A DNA stretch of 64,000 nt from Salipiger bermudensis (GCF_019801965.1 NZ_JAHVIA010000008.1:279921-343920); one strand, 5' to 3'; shown: positions 36,953 to 46,969, numbered from the stretch's first letter. The notes: a model not told the origin generated them from the sequence alone. Translations and numbers: made by a program.

Positions 36953-37516
36953 ATGTCAGAAGATTTCGAACTCGATACCGACGATCTCAAGCGCCGCATG
37001 GACGGCGCCATGTCGAACCTGCGCACCGAATTCGCCTCGCTCCGCACCGGCCGCGCCTCGGCTTCGATGCTCGAGCCGGTGCAGGTCGAAGCCTATGGCC
37101 AGATGACCCCGATCAACCAGGTCGGCACGGTAAACGTGCCCGAGCCGCGCATGGTCACCATCAATGTCTGGGACAAGGGCCTGGTGAACAAGGTCGAGAA
37201 GGCGATCCGCGAGTCGGGGCTGGGAATCAACCCCCAGATGAACGGCACCATCATCATGCTGCCGATTCCCGAGCTCAACGAGGAGCGCCGCCGCGAGCTC
37301 AGCAAGGTCGCCGGCCAATATGCCGAGCATGCCCGGGTTGCGGTTCGCAACGTGCGCCGCGATGGCATGGACCAGATCAAGAAGGCCAAGGCCGACGGCA
37401 TGGCCGAGGATGACCAGAAATTCTGGGAAGCCGAGGTCCAGGAGCTGACCGACACCTATATCAAGAAGGTCGATCAGGCGCTGGAGACGAAGCAGGAAGA
37501 GATCATGCAGGTCTGA
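36953..37516 (+). CDS. frr: Ribosome recycling factor
   Basis: Releases ribosomes from mRNA after termination together with EF-G. The 187-residue protein has the usual two-domain layout: helical bundle parts R-T-G-R-A-S at about 30-35 and the C-terminal long helix, with [11 protein letters not shown] in the beta domain. ATG 36953 starts with [16 protein letters not shown]. It is the first gene of the plus-strand block frr-uppS-cdsA-dxr-rseP-bamA; the leader is shared with the divergent trkA promoter. Confidence 0.96.
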   Translation: MSEDFELDTDDLKRRMDGAMSNLRTEFASLRTGRASASMLEPVQVEAYGQMTPINQVGTVNVPEPRMVTINVWDKGLVNKVEKAIRESGLGINPQMNGTIIMLPIPELNEERRRELSKVAGQYAEHARVAVRNVRRDGMDQIKKAKADGMAEDDQKFWEAEVQELTDTYIKKVDQALETKQEEIMQV

Positions 37517-37556
37517 GCCCGACCGGCGGCGCCAGAGGCAAAGGGAGGGGCCTTAC

Positions 37557-38282
37557 ATGCCCAAACCGATCCGCGATGGCGCCGGTCCGCGTCATGTGGC
37601 GATCATCATGGACGGCAACGGCCGCTGGGCACAGCGCCGCGGCCGTCCGCGGCTGTTCGGCCACCATGCCGGGGCCAAGCGGGTGCGCGAGATCGTCGAG
37701 GCCTGCCCGGATCTGGGCGTTGGCTATGTGACGATCTTCGCCTTCTCCACCGAGAACTGGAAGCGCACCCAATCCGAGGTCGCGGGGCTGATGAGCCTGT
37801 TCCGGCGCTACATCACCAAGGAAGCGCGCTCGCTTCTGGGCGAGAACGTCCGCGTGCGCTTCATCGGCGACCGGGTGCGGCTCGACAAGAAGCTGGTCAC
37901 CCTGATGGACGAGCTCGAGCAGCTCACCGCCGGCTGCACCGGGGTGAACCTCACCATCGCGATCAATTACGGCGGCCGTGACGAGGTGGCACGCGCCACC
38001 AAGCGCCTTGCGGAGGACGTGGCGGCGGGTCGGCTCGACCCGGCCAGCGTCGACGAGGAGACGCTGCCGAAATATCTCGATACCTGCGTTCTGCCCGATC
38101 CCGATCTGGTGATCCGGACCAGCGGCGAGGCGCGGATCTCGAACTTCCTGCTCTGGCAATCGGCCTATGCCGAATATGAATTCGTCGACACGCTCTGGCC
38201 CGATTTCAGCGCCGCAGAGTTCGGCTCCCTTGTGAGCGCCTACGGCTCACGCGAACGGCGCTACGGGGGCGTGAAGGCATGA
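37557..38282 (+). CDS. uppS: Undecaprenyl diphosphate synthase
   Basis: Makes the C55 isoprenoid carrier lipid for peptidoglycan and LPS O-chains by cis-prenyl transfer. The 241-residue enzyme has the catalytic D19-G-N-G-R-W motif and the C-terminal R-T-S-G-E-A-R-I-S-N-F substrate site. It overlaps cdsA by 4 bases (ATGA). Confidence 0.96.
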   Translation: MPKPIRDGAGPRHVAIIMDGNGRWAQRRGRPRLFGHHAGAKRVREIVEACPDLGVGYVTIFAFSTENWKRTQSEVAGLMSLFRRYITKEARSLLGENVRVRFIGDRVRLDKKLVTLMDELEQLTAGCTGVNLTIAINYGGRDEVARATKRLAEDVAAGRLDPASVDEETLPKYLDTCVLPDPDLVIRTSGEARISNFLLWQSAYAEYEFVDTLWPDFSAAEFGSLVSAYGSRERRYGGVKA

Positions 38283-39067
38283 CTGGCTCACGATGGACCG
38301 ACCTCAAGCCCCGGGTGCTCTCGGCGGCGGTTCTGATCGCCTTGGCGCTGGCCGCGGTGTGGATCGGCGGGCTCGCCTGGCGCGCTTTCATCTCGCTCGC
38401 CTGTGGCATCATGGTCTGGGAACTCGTGCGCATGGTGGATACCGCGCGCGACAAGTCTGCCAACATCCTCGGCATTCTGGCGGGGCTCTGCGCCCTGGCC
38501 ACACCTTACCTGCCTCCGGCCTTTGCCTTGCCGCTGCTGCTGCTTCCGTCGATGGCGGGCTTCGGCCGGATGGAGCGCGGCGGCGTGACCTTTGCCGTCT
38601 TCACCGCGATGATATTGCTCGCGGGTTACGGATTCATGAAGCTGCGCTCGGATTTCGGCTTGGTCTGGATGCTCTGGCTGGTCTGCGTCGTGGTGATCAC
38701 CGATGTGGGCGGCTATTTCGCCGGGCGCACCTTCGGCGGGCCGAAGCTCTGGCCGCGTGTCAGCCCCAAGAAGACCTGGTCCGGCGCCATCGCCGGCTGG
38801 CTCGGGGCCGCAATCGTCGGCCTGATCTTCGCAGGCACCACCCATGCCGGGGCCGGGCTCATGGGCATCTCGATCGCGATCTCCATGGCCAGCCAGATCG
38901 GCGACATGGCGGAGAGCACGATCAAGCGCCGGGCCGGGGTCAAGGACAGCTCCAACCTGCTGCCCGGCCATGGCGGCCTGCTCGACCGCTTCGACGGCAT
39001 GCTGGGCGCGGCGCTGTTCCTGCTGATCGCGGGCCAGATCGTGGACTTTCCCCCGGGGCTTGAATGA
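38279..39067 (+). CDS. cdsA: Phosphatidate cytidylyltransferase
   Basis: Converts phosphatidic acid and CTP to CDP-diacylglycerol for phospholipid synthesis. The 262-residue membrane protein has several helices, the S-P-K-K-T-W-S-G segment and the CdsA signature near the C-terminus (S-x-I-G-D-M ... K-R-x-x-G-x-K-D-S-S ... P-G-H-G-G-L-L-D-R). It overlaps dxr by 4 bases. Confidence 0.95.
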   Translation: MTGSRWTDLKPRVLSAAVLIALALAAVWIGGLAWRAFISLACGIMVWELVRMVDTARDKSANILGILAGLCALATPYLPPAFALPLLLLPSMAGFGRMERGGVTFAVFTAMILLAGYGFMKLRSDFGLVWMLWLVCVVVITDVGGYFAGRTFGGPKLWPRVSPKKTWSGAIAGWLGAAIVGLIFAGTTHAGAGLMGISIAISMASQIGDMAESTIKRRAGVKDSSNLLPGHGGLLDRFDGMLGAALFLLIAGQIVDFPPGLE

Positions 39068-40236
39068 GACGAATCTCGATTTTCGGAGCCACCGGCTCCA
39101 TCGGGCAGAACACCATCGACCTGATCCAGCGCGACCCCGAGGCCTACCACGTGGTGGCGCTGAGCGGCGGGCGCAACATCGCGCAGCTGGCGCAGGATGC
39201 CCGCGCGCTGAAGGCCGAGATCGCCGTCACCGCCGACGAGGCGCTGCTGCCGGAGCTGCGGGAGCGGCTGGCCGGTAGCGGTGTCGAGGCGGCGGCGGGC
39301 GAGACCGCGCTGATCGAGGCCGCGCGGCGCCCGGCGGACTGGGTGATGTCGGCCATCGTCGGCGCTGCGGGGCTGCCGCCGGGGCTGGCGGCGCTCGAGC
39401 ACGGCGCGACCCTGGCGCTGGCGAACAAGGAGAGCATGGTCTGCGCCGGCCCCTTGGTGATGCAGACCGCGCGCAGCCATGGCGGCACGGTGCTGCCGGT
39501 GGACAGCGAGCATTCGGCCGTCTTCCAGGCACTGATCGGCGAGGATCTCAGCGCCGTCGAGCGGGTCATCATCACCGCAAGTGGCGGCGCCTTTCGCGAC
39601 TGGCCGCTCGAGAAGCTGGCCGAGGCCACGCCCGAGCAGGCCGCGACCCATCCCAACTGGGACATGGGCCAGCGCATCACCATCGACAGCGCCTCGATGT
39701 TCAACAAGGCGCTCGAGCTCATCGAGACCAAGGAATTCTTCGACATCGACCCGGGGCTCATCGAGGTGCTGGTGCACCCTGAATCGATGATTCACGCGCT
39801 GGTGGGCTTCAACGACGGCGCGCTGATGGCCCATGTGGGCCCGCCCGACATGCGTCACGCCATCGGCTTCGCGCTGCACCACCCGCGCCGCCGCACGCTT
39901 CCGGTGGAGCGGCTCGATCTGGTGAAGATGGGGCAGTTCACGTTCCGCGAGGCCTGCGAGACCCGCTGGCCGGCGCTGCGGCTGGCGCGCGAGGTGATGC
40001 AGGCGGGCGGGCTCTCGGGCGCGGTGTTCAACGCCGCCAAGGAGCGCGCGCTCGACGCCTTCATCGAAAAGCGCATCGGTTTCCAGCAGATGGCCGAGGT
40101 TGTCGAGGAAACACTTCAGCGTGCGTCGGCCCAATCCGGCCTTATTGCAGCCGGGATCGATCTTGATAACGTGCTTGCGGCTGACCATTTCGCCCGTAGG
40201 ACTGCGGACGAAATAATGAAAACAAGTGAGAGGTAG
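39064..40236 (+). CDS. dxr: 1-Deoxy-D-xylulose 5-phosphate reductoisomerase
   Basis: Commits deoxyxylulose phosphate to the MEP isoprenoid pathway. The 390-residue enzyme has the NADPH site G-A-T-G-S-I-G (8-14), the metal-binding T-V-L-P-V-D-S-E-H and the flexible lid W-x-M-G segment. It supplies isoprenoid units that UppS, encoded two genes upstream, also uses. It starts within cdsA and ends 5 bases before rseP. Confidence 0.96.
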   Translation: MRRISIFGATGSIGQNTIDLIQRDPEAYHVVALSGGRNIAQLAQDARALKAEIAVTADEALLPELRERLAGSGVEAAAGETALIEAARRPADWVMSAIVGAAGLPPGLAALEHGATLALANKESMVCAGPLVMQTARSHGGTVLPVDSEHSAVFQALIGEDLSAVERVIITASGGAFRDWPLEKLAEATPEQAATHPNWDMGQRITIDSASMFNKALELIETKEFFDIDPGLIEVLVHPESMIHALVGFNDGALMAHVGPPDMRHAIGFALHHPRRRTLPVERLDLVKMGQFTFREACETRWPALRLAREVMQAGGLSGAVFNAAKERALDAFIEKRIGFQQMAEVVEETLQRASAQSGLIAAGIDLDNVLAADHFARRTADEIMKTSER

Positions 40237-40241
40237 AGCTT

Positions 40242-41585
40242 TTGGACCTAGCGCAGCTGATCCCGCAATTCGGAGGCGTGCTCTACACGCTCGTCGCCTT
40301 CGTCGTGGCGCTTTCGGTGATCGTGGCCATCCATGAATACGGCCATTACATCGTCGGGCGCTGGTCCGGGATCGATGCGGATGTGTTCTCGCTCGGCTTC
40401 GGGCCGGTGATCTACTCGCGCTACGACAAGCGCGGCACCAAGTGGCAGATCGCGGCGCTTCCGTTCGGCGGCTACGTCAAGTTCAAGGGCGACGCCAATG
40501 CCAGCGGCGGCGCCGATCTCGACAGCCTCGCGCATATGAGCGAGGCCGAGCGCCGGCGCACGATGAACGGCGCGCCGCTCTGGGCGCGGGCCGCCACCGT
40601 GGCCGCCGGACCGGTGTTCAACTTCGCGCTGACCATCCTGATCTTCACCGGGCTCTTCATGGTGCAGGGCAGGGTGACCGAGCCCTTCACCGTGGGCGAC
40701 CTGCGGGCGCTGCCGGTGGCGCAGGAGCTGCGCGAGGGCGACGAGATCCTCGCCATCAACGGCGCGCCGCTGCCCGCCTTCGATGACAGCGAAGGCTTCG
40801 AGGCCTTCATGCGCGACCTGCCGCATGAGCCGGTCCTGCCCTATACCGTCGCCCGCGACGGGCAGGAGCTCGAGGTCGACGGGCCCTATGTCTATCCGCC
40901 GCTCGCCACCCAGATCGTGCCGCGCTCGGCCGCCAACGAGGCCGGGCTCGAACCGGGCGACATCATCCTGAGCATCGATGGCGAAGAGGCCTTCGCCTTC
41001 GAGCAGCTCAAGGAGAAGGTCGAGGGCTCGGAGGGCGCGTCGCTCGATCTCACGGTGTGGCGCGAGGGCGAAACTCTCGAGCTTGCGATGACACCGAAGC
41101 GCACCGACGAGCCGCTGCCGGATGGCGGCTACCAGGCGGTCTATCGCATCGGCATCGTGGGAGGGCTGGCCTTCGAGCCGGCGACCAGCATGATCGGCCC
41201 GGTCGACGCCTTCCTCGGCGGCGTGCAGCGCACCGGCGACATCATCTCGGGCTCGCTCTCGGGGCTCTGGAACATGGTGATCGGCAACATCTCGTCGTGC
41301 AACCTCTCGGGCCCGATCGGCATCGCCCAGACCAGCGGCGCGATGGCGAGCCAGGGCGGGCAGAGCTTCATCACCTTCATCGCCGTGCTGTCGACCGCGG
41401 TGGGCCTGCTCAACCTGTTCCCGGTGCCGGTTCTCGACGGCGGCCACCTGGTGTTTCACGCCTGGGAAGCGGTGACCGGTAAGCCGCCCTCCGACAAGGC
41501 GCTCAACGTGCTGATGTCGATCGGCCTGATCCTGATTCTGTCGCTGATGACCTTCGCACTGACCAACGATCTCTTCTGCCCCTGA
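40242..41585 (+). CDS. rseP: Site-2 zinc metalloprotease RseP
   Basis: An intramembrane protease that cleaves anti-sigma factors and remnant signal peptides. The 447-residue protein has the zinc motif H31-E-Y-G-H35 in its first membrane helix, one or two PDZ regions in the middle (about 125-290) and the third ligand in P-V-L-D-G-G near 397. The start is TTG at 40242, 5 bases after dxr, with a weak GAGAGG ribosome site; no ATG fits better. Confidence 0.94.
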   Translation: MDLAQLIPQFGGVLYTLVAFVVALSVIVAIHEYGHYIVGRWSGIDADVFSLGFGPVIYSRYDKRGTKWQIAALPFGGYVKFKGDANASGGADLDSLAHMSEAERRRTMNGAPLWARAATVAAGPVFNFALTILIFTGLFMVQGRVTEPFTVGDLRALPVAQELREGDEILAINGAPLPAFDDSEGFEAFMRDLPHEPVLPYTVARDGQELEVDGPYVYPPLATQIVPRSAANEAGLEPGDIILSIDGEEAFAFEQLKEKVEGSEGASLDLTVWREGETLELAMTPKRTDEPLPDGGYQAVYRIGIVGGLAFEPATSMIGPVDAFLGGVQRTGDIISGSLSGLWNMVIGNISSCNLSGPIGIAQTSGAMASQGGQSFITFIAVLSTAVGLLNLFPVPVLDGGHLVFHAWEAVTGKPPSDKALNVLMSIGLILILSLMTFALTNDLFCP

Positions 41586-41705
41586 GGCAGGGCGCTCCGC
41601 ACGAGGACCATCGCCGCGTTTTCGTGCGGAGGCTGCCGCAAATCAGCCGCAATGCGTGGATAGAAACGGTTCGGAAACCAATCACTGGAACCCGGCTGGA
41701 CCACC

Positions 41706-41831
41706 ATGCACACGATTCAAACCGGATATCGCGGCCTCGGCCTGCTCGTCATGATCAACCTGGATCGCCTGCTCAGCATCTTCGCGATTGCCGTCGCGTT
41801 GTATTTGGGCGCCTTTCTCGGATCGCTCTGA
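41706..41831 (+). CDS. Small single-helix membrane protein
   Basis: A 41-codon frame beginning MHTIQTGYRGLGLLVMINLD and continuing RLLSIFAIAVALYLGAFLGS-L before a TGA. The first 20 residues are amphipathic and the rest is a clear transmembrane helix. It lies in the 326-base gap between rseP and bamA, in the same direction. Codon third positions are GC-biased as in real genes of this genome. No strong ribosome site precedes it (CCACC just before the ATG), which lowers certainty. I believe similar short frames exist in related genomes, but this is from memory. Confidence 0.55.
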   Translation: MHTIQTGYRGLGLLVMINLDRLLSIFAIAVALYLGAFLGSL

Positions 41832-41850
41832 AATCCAACCGTTTCGGCTT

Positions 41851-41879
41851 TTGACAAGGTTCTTCAATCCCGATACTCA
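41851..41879 (+). promoter_or_regulatory. Candidate sigma-70 promoter of bamA
   Basis: TTGACA at 41851-41856 and TACTCA at 41874-41879 are separated by 17 bases, 33 bases before the bamA start. The -35 box is perfect, the -10 box weaker. Confidence 0.45.
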
Positions 41880-41911
41880 CGTTAAAAAACGAAGGCGGAG
41901 TGGATTGAAGG

Positions 41912-44275
41912 ATGACCCAAGGGCTATCGGGGGCCAGCCTCCTGTGCGGCGCGCGCAATCTTAAAATTGGCAGCTCGCTGGCGGCGCTTTCCGTCGCGAT
42001 TTCAATGGCTTTCACGGCGCTTCCCGCTCCGGCCCAAGCCCAGACATTCTCGTTCAGCAACGTCTCGATCGAGGGCAACCAGCGTATCGAGGCCGGCACC
42101 ATCCTGAGCTATGCCGGCATCGCACGCGGTGCGCCGGTCTCGGGTGGCGAGCTGAACGCCGCCTACCAGCGCATCGTCGCCTCCGGGCTCTTCGAGACCG
42201 TCGAGATCGTGCCGCAGGGCAACACGCTGGTGATCCGCGTGACCGAGTATCCGACGGTCAACCGCATCGTCTTCGAGGGCAATCGCCGCATCAAGGACGA
42301 GGATCTCGCGACCATCGTGACCGCGCAGCCGCGCCGGGTCTACAGCCCCAGCGCCGCCGAGCAGGATGCCAACGCCATCGCCGAGGCCTATACCCAGCAG
42401 GGCCGCATCGCCGCCCGGGTGACCCCGAAGCTGATCAAGCGCTCCGACAACCGCGTCGATCTGGTCTACGAGATCTTCGAGGGCGGCGTGACCGAGGTCG
42501 AGCGCATCGCCTTCGTCGGCAATACCGAGTTCAGCGACCGCCGCCTGCGCCGCGTGCTCGAGACCAAGCAGGCCGGCCTGCTGCGCGCGATCATCACCAA
42601 GGACACCTTCATCGCCGATCGGATCGAGTTCGACCGGCAGCTGCTTCAGGATTTCTATTCCTCGCGCGGCTATGTCGATTTCCGCATCACCGGGGTGAAT
42701 GCCGAGCTGGCCTCCGAGCGTGACGCATATTTCGTCACCTTCAACGTCGAGGAAGGCCAGCAGTTCAACATCGGTCAAATCAGCGTCGAGTCCGATCTCC
42801 CCGAGGTCGATACCGAGCTTTTCCGCGACGCCATCAAGATGAAGTCGGGCCAGACCTACTCGCCGTCGACCGTCGAGAACGAGATCGCCCGTCTCGAACG
42901 GCTCGGCGTGCAGGAAGGGCTGACCTTCGTTCGCGTCGATCCCCGCATCACCCGCAACGACCGCACCCAGACCCTCGACGTGACCTTCGAAATGACCCGC
43001 GGCGAGCGGATCTTCGTCGAGCGCATCGACATCGAGGGCAACACCACAACGCTCGACCGCGTGGTGCGGCGCCAGTTCGACACCGCCGAGGGCGATCCGT
43101 TCAACCCGCGGGCCATCCGACAGGCGGCCGAGCGCATCCGTGCGTTGGGGTATTTTTCCACCGCCGACGTCAACGCGCGCGAGGGCACCACGCCGCAGCA
43201 GGTCATCATCGACGTCAATGTCGAGGAACAGCCCACCGGCTCGATCAGCTTCGGCGGCTCCTACTCGACCTCGAACGGCATCGGCCTCGCGATCTCGTTC
43301 AGCGAGCGCAACTTCCTCGGCCGCGGCCAGCGCCTGTCGCTCGGCGTCAGCACCGCGTCGACCAACAACAACTACTCCTTCAACTTCGTCGAGCCGGCCT
43401 TCTTGGGCCGCGACCTCAGCTTCGGCCTCGGCGCGAGCTACACCTCGACCGAACAGGAATATGCCGAGTTCGATACCGCCAAGGGCATCTTCCGCCCGAG
43501 CATCGGCTTCCCGGTGTCGGATTTCGGACGCCTGAGCCTGCGCTACACGCTGGAATACAGTGACATCCTCAACACCGACGAGGGGGACACCGGCCAGATC
43601 ATCCGCGCCGAGGAAGAGCTGGGCGAGCGCTGGGACAGCAGCCTCGGCTACACGTTCAGCTGGGACACCCGCCGCGACGGGCTCGATCCCAATGCCGGCG
43701 TGCTGCTCGAGTTCGGTCAGGATTTCGGCGGTCTCGGCGGCGATACCAGCTTCATCCGCACCAACCTGCGCGCCATCGCGCAGCGCAAGGTCTGGAACGA
43801 GGAAGTCACGCTGCGTGCCTCGCTGGAGGCCGGCGCGATCAACTACACCAGCGGTGTGAGCCGCGTGACCGACCGTTTCCGCCTCAGCGACTCGACCTTC
43901 CGGGGCTTCGAGTATGGCGGCATCGGCCCGCGCGAATACAACAAGGCAGAAGATGTCGACGACTCGCTCGGCGGCAACTATTTCGCCGTCATGCGCTTCG
44001 AGGCGGAGTTCCCGCTCGGCCTGCCGGATGAATACGGCATCAGCGGCGGCCTGTTCTACGACATGGGCTCGGTCTGGGGCCTGGATGACGAAACCGTCTC
44101 CTCCACCACCAATGATGTCCTCTACGAGGATTTCAGCCTGCGTCACGCCATCGGCGTCTCGGTGTTCTGGGACTCGGCGCTCGGGCCGCTCCGGCTCAAC
44201 TTCTCGCGTCCGATCACCAAGGAAGACAAGGACAACGAGCAGAACTTCAGCCTGACCGTCTCGACCGAGTTCTGA
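41912..44275 (+). CDS. bamA: Outer membrane protein assembly factor BamA
   Basis: The central outer-membrane beta-barrel insertase. The 787-residue protein has a signal peptide (about 1-43, ending PAQAQ), five POTRA domains (about 45-430) and a C-terminal 16-strand barrel ending in S-T-E-F, with the terminal Phe typical of outer membrane proteins. Barrel lid residues V-R-G-F equivalents appear as FRGFEYGG near 665. ATG 41912 is preceded by GAAGG. It is followed after one base by the skp gene. Confidence 0.96.
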   Translation: MTQGLSGASLLCGARNLKIGSSLAALSVAISMAFTALPAPAQAQTFSFSNVSIEGNQRIEAGTILSYAGIARGAPVSGGELNAAYQRIVASGLFETVEIVPQGNTLVIRVTEYPTVNRIVFEGNRRIKDEDLATIVTAQPRRVYSPSAAEQDANAIAEAYTQQGRIAARVTPKLIKRSDNRVDLVYEIFEGGVTEVERIAFVGNTEFSDRRLRRVLETKQAGLLRAIITKDTFIADRIEFDRQLLQDFYSSRGYVDFRITGVNAELASERDAYFVTFNVEEGQQFNIGQISVESDLPEVDTELFRDAIKMKSGQTYSPSTVENEIARLERLGVQEGLTFVRVDPRITRNDRTQTLDVTFEMTRGERIFVERIDIEGNTTTLDRVVRRQFDTAEGDPFNPRAIRQAAERIRALGYFSTADVNAREGTTPQQVIIDVNVEEQPTGSISFGGSYSTSNGIGLAISFSERNFLGRGQRLSLGVSTASTNNNYSFNFVEPAFLGRDLSFGLGASYTSTEQEYAEFDTAKGIFRPSIGFPVSDFGRLSLRYTLEYSDILNTDEGDTGQIIRAEEELGERWDSSLGYTFSWDTRRDGLDPNAGVLLEFGQDFGGLGGDTSFIRTNLRAIAQRKVWNEEVTLRASLEAGAINYTSGVSRVTDRFRLSDSTFRGFEYGGIGPREYNKAEDVDDSLGGNYFAVMRFEAEFPLGLPDEYGISGGLFYDMGSVWGLDDETVSSTTNDVLYEDFSLRHAIGVSVFWDSALGPLRLNFSRPITKEDKDNEQNFSLTVSTEF

Positions 44276-44276
44276 G

Positions 44277-44864
44277 ATGAGGCGTGCTCTGAGGCTCTGC
44301 GCGCTTGCGCTCGGCCTGGGATGGGCCGCTGGGACCGCGTCCGCGCAGGACGCGGCGCCCGGGATTGTCGAGAGCGCGATCCTGACGGTAGAGTTCGACC
44401 GGCTGTTTTCCGAGAGCGCCTATGGCGAGCGCGTGGCGCGCACGCTCGAGGCGGAAGGCGCCGAGATCGCGGCGGAGAACCGGCGCATCGAGGCTGAGCT
44501 CACCGCCGAGGAGCGTGCCCTCACCGAGAAGCGGGCCGAACTCGATGCGCTGGCCTTCCGCGAGCTGGCCGATGCCTTCGACGAGAAGGTGCAGGCGCTG
44601 CGCCGGGAGCAGGATGCCAAGGCCCGCGCCATCGGTGAGCTCTCCGAGGAAGAGCGACGCCGCTTCATCGCGGCGGCCGAGCCGGTGATCGACCGGATCA
44701 TGCGCGAGGCGGGTGCCGTGGTGATCCTCGACAAGCGCTCGGTCTTCCTCTCCGAGGACGTGATCGACATCACCGATGCCGCCATCGCACGGATCGACGC
44801 CGCAATCGGGGATGGTGCGGCGCCGGAGGACGGCGCCGAGACCGCTCCCGCCGCCCAGCCCTGA
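44277..44864 (+). CDS. skp: Periplasmic chaperone OmpH/Skp family
   Basis: A 195-residue exported chaperone that holds unfolded outer membrane proteins for BamA. A signal peptide (about 1-23, ending TASA) precedes long charged helices (about 45-140) that form the Skp tentacles. The C-terminal 25 residues are Ala/Glu-rich. The start follows the bamA stop by one base, so they are cotranscribed. LpxD, which often lies next in other proteobacteria, is absent here. Confidence 0.87.
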   Translation: MRRALRLCALALGLGWAAGTASAQDAAPGIVESAILTVEFDRLFSESAYGERVARTLEAEGAEIAAENRRIEAELTAEERALTEKRAELDALAFRELADAFDEKVQALRREQDAKARAIGELSEEERRRFIAAAEPVIDRIMREAGAVVILDKRSVFLSEDVIDITDAAIARIDAAIGDGAAPEDGAETAPAAQP

Positions 44865-44932
44865 CCGCTCGGCGCTTGCCCCGTCACGCCGCTATTGCTA
44901 GGGACAGGGCAACAGATCGACAGGAAAACACC

Positions 44933-45394
44933 ATGACCGACACGTTGCTCACCGCGGATATCCAGCTGATCCAGCGCATTCTGCCGCACCGGTATCCCTT
45001 CCTTCTGGTCGACCGGGTGATCGAGATCGACGGCTACAAGTCGGCGGTCGGCATCAAGAACGTCACCATGAACGAGCCGCATTTCCAGGGCCATTTCCCG
45101 GGCCAGCCGATCATGCCCGGCGTCACCATCGCCGAGGCGATGGCGCAGACCGCCGCCGTCATGGTGGGCACCGCGCTCGATCTCGCCGACAAGGATCTGA
45201 AGGTCTATTTCATGGCCATCGACAAGTGCAAGTTCCGCCGGATGGTCGTCCCCGGCGACCAGCTGCGCATGAACCTCACGACCCTGCGCGGCAAGCCCGG
45301 CGGCAAGGTCTGGAAGTTCGGCGGCGTGGCCGAGGTCGAGGGCGAGATGGCCTGCGAAGTCGAATTCACCGCGATGATGGACCTGCCGGCGTGA
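44933..45394 (+). CDS. fabZ: 3-Hydroxyacyl-ACP dehydratase FabZ
   Basis: Dehydrates beta-hydroxyacyl-ACP in fatty acid elongation and sets the acyl pool for lipid A. The 153-residue hot-dog-fold protein has catalytic His54 in F-Q-G-H-F-P-G and Glu68 in I-A-E-A-M. ATG 44933 is the family start, with ACAGGA upstream; a longer frame adds 19 atypical residues. The stop overlaps the GTG start of lpxA. Confidence 0.95.
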   Translation: MTDTLLTADIQLIQRILPHRYPFLLVDRVIEIDGYKSAVGIKNVTMNEPHFQGHFPGQPIMPGVTIAEAMAQTAAVMVGTALDLADKDLKVYFMAIDKCKFRRMVVPGDQLRMNLTTLRGKPGGKVWKFGGVAEVEGEMACEVEFTAMMDLPA

Positions 45395-46179
45395 CCGAGA
45401 CACAGATCCATCCGTCTGCCGTCATCGAGGACGGGGCGCAGATTGGCGAGGGCTGCATCATCGGCCCGTTCTGCCATGTCGGCCCCGAGGTGGTTCTGGG
45501 GCCGCGCGTCGAGCTGAAATCGCACGTGGTCGTTACCGGGCGCACCGAGATCGGCGAGGAGACCGTGATCTTCTCCTTCGCGGTGATCGGCGAGATCCCG
45601 CAGGATCTCAAGTTCCGTGGCGAAAGCACCAGCCTCGTCGTCGGCAAACGCAACCGCATCCGCGAGCACGTGACGATGAACTCCGGCACCGACGGCGGTG
45701 GCGGCGTGACCCGCGTCGGCGATGACGGGCTGTTCATGGCCGGCTGCCACGTGGCGCATGACGTCCATGTCGGCGACCGGGTGATCCTGGTCAACAACTC
45801 CGCCGTTGCCGGGCATTGCGTGATCGAGGATGACGTGATCGTGGGCGGCCTGTCGGGCGTGCACCAGTGGGTGCGCATCGGGCGCGGCGCGATCATCGGC
45901 GCGGTGACCATGGTCACCAACGACGTGATCCCCTACGGCCTCGTGCAGGCGCCCCGGGGCAAGCTCGACGGGCTCAATCTCGTGGGGCTGAAGCGCCGCG
46001 GCGTGAGCCGGGCCGACATCACTGCGCTGCGCGCTGCGTTCCAGATGCTGGCGCAGGGCGAAGGGGCCTTTGCCGATCGCGCCAAGCGGCTCGGGGACGA
46101 GACCCAGAGCGAGTATGTGCGCGAGATCGTCGATTTCATCCTCGGCGACAGCGACCGTCATTTCCTGACCCCGGGCTGA
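45391..46179 (+). CDS. lpxA: UDP-N-acetylglucosamine acyltransferase
   Basis: First enzyme of lipid A synthesis. The 262-residue protein is a left-handed beta-helix made of hexapeptide repeats, with the catalytic base His123 in the H-V-A-H-D-V-H segment and a short helical C-terminus. The start is GTG 45391, overlapping the fabZ stop (GTGA), the position that begins [15 protein letters not shown]. Confidence 0.95.
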   Translation: MTETQIHPSAVIEDGAQIGEGCIIGPFCHVGPEVVLGPRVELKSHVVVTGRTEIGEETVIFSFAVIGEIPQDLKFRGESTSLVVGKRNRIREHVTMNSGTDGGGGVTRVGDDGLFMAGCHVAHDVHVGDRVILVNNSAVAGHCVIEDDVIVGGLSGVHQWVRIGRGAIIGAVTMVTNDVIPYGLVQAPRGKLDGLNLVGLKRRGVSRADITALRAAFQMLAQGEGAFADRAKRLGDETQSEYVREIVDFILGDSDRHFLTPG

Positions 46180-46183
46180 GCGC

Positions 46184-46969
46184 ATGCTGGCGCTGATCGC
46201 AGGGCAGGGCGCCTTGCCCCGCGCGGTGGCCGAGGCCTGCCCGGGGCGCCCTCTGATCTGCGCCCTCGAGCCGCATGTGCCCGAGGGGCTCCCGGTGGAC
46301 CGCAGCTTTCGCATCGAGACGCTGGGCAGCTTCCTGCACTGGCTGCGCCGGCGCGGCGTGACGCGGATCTGCATGGTCGGCCGCGTCGCCCGACCGGAGA
46401 TCAAACTCAGTCGCCTTGACTGGCGCACGGTGCTGATGCTGCCCGCCTTCCGCCGGGCGCTGAAACGCGGCGATGATGGCGCGCTGCGCATCGTCATCGG
46501 CCTGCTCGAGGGGGCGGGCTTCGAGGTGGTGGGCGCGCATGAAGCCGCCCCCGACCTGCTGCCGCCCGCCGGTGTCCTGACACAGGTCCAGCCCGACGCC
46601 GCCGCCATCGCAGCGGCGCGTCTCGGCGACCGGGTGAGCGCCGAGCAGGGCGCCCGCGATTTCGGGCAGGCCTGTGTGATCCGCGACGGCGCGGTGCTGG
46701 CACGCGAGGACGAGGCCGGCACCGATGCCATGATCGATGCGCTCGAGACCGCCGCCGGCGGCGTGCTCTACAAGGCCGAGAAGCCGGGGCAGGACCACCG
46801 CGCCGATCTGCCGGTGGTCGGCCCCCGCACCGCCAGGGGCGCCATCCGGGCGGGGCTCTCGGGCATCGTCCTGTCCGCGGGCGGCGTGATGATGCTCGAC
46901 CGGGCCGCGATGGTTCGAGAGCTCGATGCCGCCGGTCTGTTTCTCTGGGTGCGGGAGCGCGAGGCATGA
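46184..46969 (+). CDS. lpxI: UDP-2,3-diacylglucosamine diphosphatase LpxI
   Basis: Hydrolyses UDP-diacylglucosamine to lipid X in organisms that lack LpxH. The 261-residue protein (formerly DUF1009) opens MLALIAGQGALPRAVAEA and has the conserved G-R-V-x-R-P-E segment and C-terminal K-x-x-x-P-x-Q-D-H-R-A-D-L-P. It sits between lpxA and lpxB, 4 bases after the lpxA stop and overlapping lpxB by 4. Confidence 0.95.
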   Translation: MLALIAGQGALPRAVAEACPGRPLICALEPHVPEGLPVDRSFRIETLGSFLHWLRRRGVTRICMVGRVARPEIKLSRLDWRTVLMLPAFRRALKRGDDGALRIVIGLLEGAGFEVVGAHEAAPDLLPPAGVLTQVQPDAAAIAAARLGDRVSAEQGARDFGQACVIRDGAVLAREDEAGTDAMIDALETAAGGVLYKAEKPGQDHRADLPVVGPRTARGAIRAGLSGIVLSAGGVMMLDRAAMVRELDAAGLFLWVREREA

